Source: an uncultured Clostridia bacterium
GTDB lineage: Bacteria > Bacillota > Clostridia > TANB77 > CAG-508
DNA length: 8,760 nt
Direction of reading: 5' to 3'
Assembly: GCA_944390305.1 (NCBI GenBank)
Contig: CALXPX010000050.1
Span: 1-8,760 of the forward strand
The translations under genes were made by a program, and so were the position numbers. The notes under the pieces were generated by a model. It was not told the DNA's origin. It saw only the letters and a list, made by a program, of their open reading frames with translations, and made no database searches. Positions 1 through 4,148 of the stretch are shown here, piece after piece; positions within the stretch are counted from its first letter, which is position 1; every line of letters begins with the position of its first letter.

Positions 1-113
1 GTTAGATTTATTGCTACTGCTGCTAATATTAATAACACTATTATTGTTACTACTAATGCTATTAATGTTATTCCTTTGATATCTTTTTTAATCTTTTTTA
101 GTGTTAGTTTCAT
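1..113 (-). CDS. Prepilin-like protein with type IV pilin N-terminal leader, partial (5' end only)
   Basis: Only the first 37 codons lie in the window; the gene continues past base 1. The start MKLTLKKIKKDIKG is basic and is followed by a hydrophobic stretch beginning ITLIALVVTIIV and running about 22 residues. This is the layout of a class III (prepilin peptidase) signal: a short lysine-rich leader ending in Gly, cleavage after that Gly, then a helix that is first a membrane anchor and later the pilus or pseudopilus core. Mature type IV pilins and type II secretion pseudopilins usually have Glu at position 5; here the mature start is I-T-L-I-A, so Glu5 is replaced by Ala. Clostridial proteins with this leader are common, and many are not proven pilins. 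The ATG is preceded by AGGAGGA at 121-127 with 7 nt spacing, an excellent RBS. The gene is separated from the upstream gpr train by a terminator and has its own candidate promoter. The nature of the mature protein cannot be judged. Confidence 0.8.
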   Translation of the reverse strand, partial: MKLTLKKIKKDIKGITLIALVVTIIVLLILAAVAINL

Positions 114-158
114 TTGTTCATCCTCCTAAAAATTTTATTTTCATAAGTTTCCACTTAG

Positions 159-167
159 TTTATAGCA
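159..167 (-). promoter_or_regulatory. Candidate extended -10 promoter for the prepilin-like gene
   Basis: Read on the minus strand this is TGC followed by TATAAA, an extended -10 element (TGn-TATAAT type). It lies about 45 nt upstream of the prepilin-like ATG at 113, which would give a leader of roughly 40 nt. The -35 position 17 nt upstream reads TTTTTA, a poor match that lies in the T-tract of the preceding terminator, so the call rests mostly on the extended -10. In DNA this AT-rich chance matches are frequent. Confidence 0.35.
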
Positions 168-182
168 CATATTTTATACACT

Positions 183-226
183 AAAAACCTATGCCTTTTA
201 GATTCGTCTAAAAAGCATAGGTTTTT
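183..226 (-). terminator. Strong intrinsic terminator closing the murB-gpr gene train (probably bidirectional)
   Basis: Two 20-nt arms, 183-202 and 207-226, are inverted repeats with a single non-Watson-Crick position that becomes a U-G wobble in minus-strand RNA. The loop is 4 nt. The outer five pairs are an A-run and a T-run, so each strand ends the stem in a U-tract (GGTTTTT); the structure should work in both directions. Minus-strand transcription reaches it about 150 nt after the gpr stop and just before the prepilin-like promoter. No plus-strand gene lies to its left within the window, so the relevant use seems to be ending the long minus-strand transcript. The better pairing in minus-strand RNA supports that orientation. 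Confidence 0.85.
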
Positions 227-230
227 CTCT

Positions 231-250
231 ATGTTTATTTATGTTTATTT
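231..250. repeat. Two tandem copies of a 10-bp unit
   Basis: ATGTTTATTT occurs twice back to back (231-240 and 241-250). It lies in the noncoding stretch between gpr and its terminator. No protein or RNA role is apparent; it may be simple slippage in AT-rich DNA. Confidence 0.6.
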
Positions 251-252
251 CA

Positions 253-309
253 TTAAATCCTACGATATATATATATATATATATATACAGCCTCAAGGCT
301 TTTAATCAT
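253..309 (-). CDS. Possible 18-residue microprotein with a Tyr-Ile repeat (speculative)
   Basis: A short reading frame starts at the ATG at 309 and ends with TAA at 255-253, encoding MIKSLEAVYIYIYIYRRI. The reason to list it is the initiation region: AAGGAG sits 8 nt upstream of the ATG, as good as the RBSs of real genes here. It would be translated from the gpr transcript, 64 nt after the gpr stop and before the terminator. The YIYIYIY core is produced by an AT dinucleotide repeat. Adding one AT unit would shift the frame into a longer tail that ends inside the terminator hairpin, so the C-terminus depends on repeat length. No homologue is recognised. A chance ORF in a 3' untranslated region is the main alternative. 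Confidence 0.25.
   Translation of the reverse strand: MIKSLEAVYIYIYIYRRI
265..287. repeat. AT dinucleotide microsatellite (23 nt)
   Basis: An uninterrupted alternating AT tract of 23 nt lies between gpr and the terminator. Tracts this long are prone to slipped-strand length change and can self-pair in RNA. It coincides with the possible microprotein frame on the minus strand. A short inverted repeat, AGCC-TCAA-GGCT (289-300) followed by T's in the plus direction, borders it. Confidence 0.9.
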
Positions 310-373
310 TTTTATTTCTCCTTACATTTTTATTTGCTTAATTATTTATATACATATTTTTTTCATTTGTCAA

Positions 374-1276
374 TTATTTTACACTATCATTTATACCATG
401 TGCTATAATTATTTTCATATTCTCTACTAGATCATCTACTTCTTTAGGTGTAACTGTTAGGTTATATTTTGATGGTTCTAAAACTGCTTTCATTAATCTA
501 TATTTTTCTTCTTTAGTAGCATTTTTTAATTCTTTAAATTCTTCAAATTTGCTCGCAATTAATTCAATACTGTCTGCTACAATAGTTGCCGCTTCTACTA
601 ATGTTGGTACTCCTATAGCAATTACAGGTATACCCATTGTTTTTTTACTTATTTCTTTTCTATTGTTTCCAACTCCTGCACCTGGAACTATTCCCGTATC
701 ACTTATTTGTATTGTTTTAAAAAGTCTTGAAATATCTCTTGATATTAATGCATCTATAGCAATTATTACATCTGGTTTTACTTTTTCTACTATTCCTTTT
801 AGTATTTCCCCAGTTTCCATTCCTGTTGTTCCTAATACTCCTGGTGCTATTCCACTTAATTCTCTTTCCTTTTCATCTATAAGATCCGGTGCATATTTTT
901 TTAAATGTCTTGTTATTTTTAAATCCTTTATTACTTTAGGTCCTATAGAGTCTACTGTTGTATCTATATTTCCAAGTCCCACAACTAAGATTGATTTATA
1001 TGGCTTTATAAGTTCGCTTAATTCCTTAGAAACAATATTACTTATTTTTTCTAATTCATCTTTATTTACTATTTCTATTTCCTTTATTTCTACTGTTATA
1101 TATGTTCCTATATCTTTTCCTATTTTTTCTTTTCCATTCTCATTTAGTACTTTTACTTTAGTTACTTTTATTTTTTCACTTATGTCTATATTTTCAGATG
1201 AAATTCCTTCTATTTTACCTTCTTTTTCATATTCTTTTACTCTTTCATCTGCCATATCTGTTCTAAAATCTAGCAT
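374..1276 (-). CDS. gpr: Germination protease GPR (SASP-degrading aspartic-type endopeptidase, family A25)
   Basis: This is the spore protease that cuts small acid-soluble spore proteins when a spore germinates, freeing the DNA and supplying amino acids. It is made in the forespore as an inactive zymogen that removes its own propeptide late in sporulation. The 300-residue product is near the short end of the clostridial family. Signatures are FRTDMADE at the N-terminus (4-11, likely propeptide cleavage region), GLGN..TTVDSIGP (100-113), GVLGTTGMETGEI (146-158), IAIDALISR (172-180), QISDTGIVPGAGVGN (190-204) and AIGVPTLVEA (220-229). Asp109 and Asp175 match the two catalytic Asp residues of Bacillus GPR (D127, D193) with the same 66-residue spacing. 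The ATG has GGAGG 6 nt upstream (1283-1287). The gene is last in the minus-strand train, 45 nt after the DUF6873-type gene. A sigma-G-like promoter and an RBS-sequestering hairpin lie in and just beyond that gap. Confidence 0.97.
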   Translation of the reverse strand: MLDFRTDMADERVKEYEKEGKIEGISSENIDISEKIKVTKVKVLNENGKEKIGKDIGTYITVEIKEIEIVNKDELEKISNIVSKELSELIKPYKSILVVGLGNIDTTVDSIGPKVIKDLKITRHLKKYAPDLIDEKERELSGIAPGVLGTTGMETGEILKGIVEKVKPDVIIAIDALISRDISRLFKTIQISDTGIVPGAGVGNNRKEISKKTMGIPVIAIGVPTLVEAATIVADSIELIASKFEEFKELKNATKEEKYRLMKAVLEPSKYNLTVTPKEVDDLVENMKIIIAHGINDSVK

Positions 1277-1280
1277 AAAA

Positions 1281-1323
1281 AACCTCCATTTCTTTACTTA
1301 ATATTATGTTAGAAATGAAGGTT
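1281..1323 (-). promoter_or_regulatory. Hairpin sequestering the gpr RBS, with terminator-like T-tract
   Basis: Arms at 1281-1293 and 1311-1323 form a 13-bp stem (one U-G wobble in minus-strand RNA) around a 17-nt loop. In minus-strand RNA the 5' arm begins inside the stop codon of the upstream DUF6873-type gene. The 3' arm contains the whole GGAGG Shine-Dalgarno of gpr and is followed by six T's (1282-1277) just before the ATG. Read-through mRNA would therefore either terminate or carry a masked gpr RBS. The stem has only four G-C pairs, so its strength in the cell is uncertain. A ribosome finishing the upstream gene would cover the 5' arm and could transiently reopen the RBS. Confidence 0.6.
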
Positions 1324-1332
1324 AATTATACA
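1302..1332 (-). promoter_or_regulatory. Candidate forespore sigma-G (sigma-F/G) promoter of gpr
   Basis: On the minus strand GTATA (1331-1327) and CATAATA (1308-1302) are separated by 18 nt. This matches the published Bacillus subtilis sigma-G consensus GHATR-N18-CATNHTA at every defined position. Bacillus gpr is itself transcribed by sigma-F and sigma-G, so a promoter here is expected. The start point would fall near 1294-1297, giving a leader of about 20 nt that contains GGAGG but lacks the upstream arm of the hairpin. The -35 element overlaps the last codons of the DUF6873-type gene. Confidence 0.7.
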
Positions 1333-1999
1333 TTATGATTCCACCATAGTCTATTATGTCTAATCCTTTAAAGTCTTTTAATTTAAGGTTATATTTTTTT
1401 AGATGTTTTTTTATTTTATTTTTATTTTCTTCTTTTAAATTATTTATATCTCCAAATAATATAAACGTGTTATTTATAGTGGCAGTCGCGCCTCCTATAA
1501 ATCCTTTCATTTTTGATATATTTTTGTTTTTATCTAATAGTTTTATATTATCTTCTTTTATTAATAAAACATCAATATTATATTTTTTTAATGTTTCATA
1601 TATTCCGTTATCTTCAGTTATACAAGAGTTTTCGCTTGTTACTGAAATACTACATTTAGTATATCCTTGTTTTACAAATATATTTATCCTATCTTTTATT
1701 TTTGAATCTGCAAATTTACTACCAATTACATTTTTTCCTATTTGACAAATATTATATTTTACATCATTTGGATATTTATATCCTACATTTTCGTTTCCTA
1801 TTATAAATTCTTTTTTTAATATTTTTGCATTTGGAGCAGCATATATTTTATTATCTATTTTTGCATAAAAAATATCACTATGTCCAGATATCTCTTCATA
1901 AACATCATCTGATAATTGCAATTTTTCTACATTTTGCCCCAAATTATTTATTAGATATTTATATTCTATATCTCTAATTCTTTCATCAACTAATAACAT
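1322..1999 (-). CDS. DUF6873-type (GME-fold-like) protein of unknown function
   Basis: The 225-residue protein resembles a family found mainly in Clostridia and annotated as DUF6873, which is assigned to the GME fold of guanidino-modifying enzymes such as amidinotransferases. My assignment rests on remembered family motifs: ISGHSDIFYAK (37-47), YPNDVKYN (76-83), VKQGYTKCS (109-117), then ENSCITEDNGIY (123-134) and GFIGGATAT (166-174). GME-fold enzymes use a Cys-His-Asp/Glu set; conserved-looking candidates here are His40 and Cys116, but no reaction can be assigned. There is no signal peptide or membrane segment, so a cytoplasmic protein is expected. It lies 24 nt after the RdgB-like gene. The RBS is weak (AAAAAGG about 12 nt from the ATG), so translation may depend on coupling. 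Its 3' end overlaps the sigma-G-like promoter and hairpin of gpr, so sequence constraint there is not only coding. Confidence 0.75.
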   Translation of the reverse strand: MLLVDERIRDIEYKYLINNLGQNVEKLQLSDDVYEEISGHSDIFYAKIDNKIYAAPNAKILKKEFIIGNENVGYKYPNDVKYNICQIGKNVIGSKFADSKIKDRINIFVKQGYTKCSISVTSENSCITEDNGIYETLKKYNIDVLLIKEDNIKLLDKNKNISKMKGFIGGATATINNTFILFGDINNLKEENKNKIKKHLKKYNLKLKDFKGLDIIDYGGIIMYN

Positions 2000-2023
2000 A
2001 AGTTTTACTTGCCTTTTTATATT

Positions 2024-2650
2024 TTACAAATTATCTAATTTATTAATTAAATCATTAAAAGCTTTATCTCTATGATTATGCGCTTTTTCATATTCTTCTG
2101 CTTTAAGATTTGACATTGGAACATCATATCCATTTGGAATAAATACAGGTGAATAAGTTAATCCTCCTAATGTTCCTATATTTTTAGCAACTTTCCCTAA
2201 GCATTCTCCTTTTGATACTATTTTTGTTCCATCTTTCAAGAAACTAGTCAGTACACAGACAAATCTTGCTTTTCTTTCTTCATCATTTGTCTTTTCTATA
2301 TCTTCTAATAATTTTTTTAACACTTTTTCTTGAGGAGCATGATCACCTGCATACCTAGCTGAAAATACTCCAGGTCTACCTTCCAAACAATCCACACATA
2401 ATCCTGCATCATCTGCTATTATAATATCATAATCTATTTTATTTTTGTCGCAAAATGCTTTTACCGCCCTTGCTTTTATTTCTGAATTTTCTTCAAAAGT
2501 AGTTCCATTTTCATCTATTTGTTCATCAAATCCAATGTCCTTTAAAGATAATATATTAAAAGATTTATTATGAGCTTTAACTATTTTCTTAAAATCTACT
2601 ACTTTATTTAAATTACCAGTTCCATAAATTACTTTATTTATTTTCTTCAT
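2024..2650 (-). CDS. RdgB/HAM1-family non-canonical purine NTP pyrophosphatase (XTP/dITP diphosphatase), divergent
   Basis: Family members hydrolyse dITP, XTP and ITP to the monophosphate plus pyrophosphate, keeping deaminated purines out of DNA and RNA. The 208-residue length is typical. The N-terminal YGTGNLNKVVDF (9-20) corresponds to the SGNxxKxxEF phosphate-binding motif, ENSEIKARA (54-62) to the usual ENAxxKA segment, and ADDAGLCVDCLEGRPGVFSARYAG (79-102) to the metal and catalytic region, Asp81 aligning with the catalytic Asp69 of E. coli RdgB. HNHRDKA (191-197) replaces the usual SHRxxA. The normally invariant FGYDP substrate loop reads LTYSP (164-168), losing the Gly and Asp. Also, Asn192 replaces Ser before the His-Arg pair. 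The chemistry is probably retained, but substrate choice may differ from standard RdgB, so I give no symbol. It sits 39 nt after holA, with AAAGGA 9 nt from the ATG. Confidence 0.88.
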   Translation of the reverse strand: MKKINKVIYGTGNLNKVVDFKKIVKAHNKSFNILSLKDIGFDEQIDENGTTFEENSEIKARAVKAFCDKNKIDYDIIIADDAGLCVDCLEGRPGVFSARYAGDHAPQEKVLKKLLEDIEKTNDEERKARFVCVLTSFLKDGTKIVSKGECLGKVAKNIGTLGGLTYSPVFIPNGYDVPMSNLKAEEYEKAHNHRDKAFNDLINKLDNL

Positions 2651-2689
2651 TTTATTTTTTCCTTTTTTTACGTTAATTAATTATATATT

Positions 2690-3634
2690 TTATGAACAGT
2701 ATCTACATAATACTGATTCTAAACCAATATTTATATCTACTCTTCCAGATTTTGAAAGTTCATCTATTTTTATTAGTTCTTCTAATAAATTTCTTAATTC
2801 TGATTTTTCAAAATACTTTGATTGCATTTTATATTTGTTTACTAAAAACATTTGATTTGCTTTTAAATTTAAACTTTGTGCAATATTTTTATTTTCTTCT
2901 TCAGATAATTTTACTAGATATAGTTTTTTAAAATGATTGTATAACATTATTAAAATTCTTTGAATTGGTTCTTTAGCATATATTAAATTATTCATTACTT
3001 CTAAAGCTTCTTTTATTTTCTTCTTTCCTAAATTGTCTGTTAAATCAAATATTATACTTTCTGATTTCTTTATGCTTAAACTATCTATATCTTCTTTTTT
3101 TATTTCTCCTTCTTTTCCTGCATATTCAATTAGTTTTCTAATCTCATTTATTATGTCACTCATATTTGTGCCTACACACTCTATAAAATACTGTGCTGTA
3201 TTTTCTTTAATATCTACACCATAACTGTTTGAAATTTGCTTAACCTTTTTTATTAATGATGTTATATTTTGTTCTTTGAATTCCTCCACTTTTCCATTAT
3301 CTTTTATAAAATTATATAAAGCATTTTTGTCTACTTCTTTTTCTATAAATACTAATTCTATATCCTTTAAAGTATCTATATTATCTTTTAAATATTTTAC
3401 TAATTTTTCTGAAAAAGTATCTTTCTTTTTGAAAAGTCCTGTATCTTTTGCTATTATTAATTTTGAATCAAACCCAAATGCAGGTGTTTCTATGTCTGAT
3501 ATTATTTGCGTAATATTTGACTCGTCTATTTGCACATAGTTTATTCCTAATTGTAATATACCAAAAGCCTTCTTTATTTTTTTTAAATATTCATTTCTTA
3601 AATATTCGTCTTCTCCAAATAATAAATATACCAA
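2690..3634 (-). CDS. holA: DNA polymerase III delta subunit (clamp loader)
   Basis: Delta is the clamp-loader subunit that grips and opens the beta sliding clamp so it can be placed on primed DNA. The 314-residue protein starts VYLLFGEDEYLRNEYLKKI, the usual delta N-terminus of a degenerate AAA+ domain. It continues through a middle segment (about 140-210, with FIECVGTNMSDIINEIRKL and SIIFDLTDNLGKK) to the all-helical collar domain. The end GRVDINIGLESVL is the typical family C-terminus. Length is slightly below the usual 320-345. The start is TTG at 3634-3632: AAGGAG at 3641-3646 is spaced 6 nt from it, and there is no in-frame ATG until about residue 154. It follows ruvC by 130 nt, a gap filled by the broken ruvC tail. 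The product ends CRYCS with two cysteines, whose meaning is unknown. Confidence 0.95.
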   Translation of the reverse strand: MVYLLFGEDEYLRNEYLKKIKKAFGILQLGINYVQIDESNITQIISDIETPAFGFDSKLIIAKDTGLFKKKDTFSEKLVKYLKDNIDTLKDIELVFIEKEVDKNALYNFIKDNGKVEEFKEQNITSLIKKVKQISNSYGVDIKENTAQYFIECVGTNMSDIINEIRKLIEYAGKEGEIKKEDIDSLSIKKSESIIFDLTDNLGKKKIKEALEVMNNLIYAKEPIQRILIMLYNHFKKLYLVKLSEEENKNIAQSLNLKANQMFLVNKYKMQSKYFEKSELRNLLEELIKIDELSKSGRVDINIGLESVLCRYCS

Positions 3635-3640
3635 AATAAT

Positions 3641-3646
3641 CTCCTT
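3641..3646 (-). promoter_or_regulatory. RBS fixing the TTG start of holA
   Basis: AAGGAG on the minus strand lies 6 nt upstream of TTG at 3634. It lies between the end of the ruvC tail (3663) and holA. It decides the non-ATG start because no ATG in frame exists nearby. Confidence 0.8.
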
Positions 3647-3662
3647 TATTACCTATTATATT

Positions 3663-3767
3663 CTACAAACATTTAGAAAATCTATTAGAATGTGCAAAGC
3701 ATATTGCTGCTGCCATACTATCTGTTGTATCATCTAATTTAGGTAATTTGTCTACTTTTAAAATTTA
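3663..3767 (-). pseudogene. ruvC: Stranded C-terminal tail of ruvC downstream of an in-frame TAA
   Basis: Reading on in the ruvC frame past the TAA (3767-3765) gives 33 further codons and a TAG at 3665-3663. They encode a normal RuvC C-terminus: ILKVDKLPKLDD, then TTDSMAAAICFAHSNR. In E. coli RuvC this region carries the catalytic Asp138 and Asp141 (D-x-x-D followed by an Ala/Ile-rich helix and His); the counterparts here are Asp140 and Asp143 and both are intact. There is no frameshift, no new start codon with an RBS, and no other damage. If the TAA were sense, RuvC would be 161 residues, the family's usual length, and would end 28 nt before holA, like the spacing elsewhere in the train. Confidence 0.85.
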
Positions 3768-4148
3768 TTTAACCATTTTTTGTACTTGAAGTTTATCTGC
3801 TCTTCCATATCCAGTTACTGCTTGCTTTATTTGAAGTGGTGTATATTCAAATATAGGTACTTTCTTTTTTCTTGCTACTACTAATATTATTCCTCTTGCT
3901 TGTGCAACATTAATTGCAGTAGTTGTATTGGTATTAAAGAATAATTCTTCTACTGATATTGCATCTGGTTTATATGTATCTATAATATTTTCTAAATCAT
4001 CATATATTTTTACTAATCTATCAGGAAACGATTCTCCTGCTTTAGTTAGAATTGCTCCTGAAGTAATCAAAGAAAAATGATTTCCTTTATATTCTATTAT
4101 GCTGTATCCTGTTATTGCAAAACCTGGATCTATTCCTAATATTATCAT
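3765..4148 (-). CDS. ruvC: Holliday junction resolvase RuvC, truncated by premature TAA
   Basis: RuvC is the dimeric endonuclease that nicks two opposing strands of a Holliday junction, working with the RuvAB branch-migration motor. The 127-residue open part has the RNase H-like core: GIDPGFAITGY (5-15) with catalytic Asp7, SVEELFFNTNTTTAI (65-79) with Glu67 matching E. coli Glu66, QARG (83-86), and YTPLQIKQAVTGYGRADKLQV (102-122). It stops at codon 128, whereas the family is about 160-175 residues and needs two more catalytic Asp residues that lie beyond the stop. As written the product should be inactive. The ATG overlaps the TGA of the debranching enzyme (ATGA), with AGAGGA 6 nt upstream inside that gene. 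ruvA and ruvB, often next to ruvC, are not in the window. A sequencing or assembly error, a real recent nonsense mutation, or read-through are all possible. Confidence 0.92.
   Translation of the reverse strand: MIILGIDPGFAITGYSIIEYKGNHFSLITSGAILTKAGESFPDRLVKIYDDLENIIDTYKPDAISVEELFFNTNTTTAINVAQARGIILVVARKKKVPIFEYTPLQIKQAVTGYGRADKLQVQKMVK

Noticed and set aside
289..304. Small hairpin AGCC-TCAA-GGCT followed by T's as a plus-strand terminator.
   Set aside because: The stem has only four pairs and no plus-strand gene precedes it in the window.
549..1301. Plus-strand 250-codon open frame opposite gpr, rich in Ser, Ile and Phe.
   Set aside because: It is the complement of a confidently identified gene. 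Its composition is what antisense reading of Lys/Glu/Ile-rich coding DNA gives, and it matches no family I recognise.
3765..3767. Reassigned genetic code (TAA as sense).
   Set aside because: Six other genes in the window end at TAA at the expected family length, and TGA and TAG are used as stops too.
3765..3790. Programmed frameshifting at the A-run before the ruvC stop.
   Set aside because: The conserved C-terminal tail continues in the same frame after the TAA, so a frameshift would lose it; only a stop change or read-through could restore the protein.
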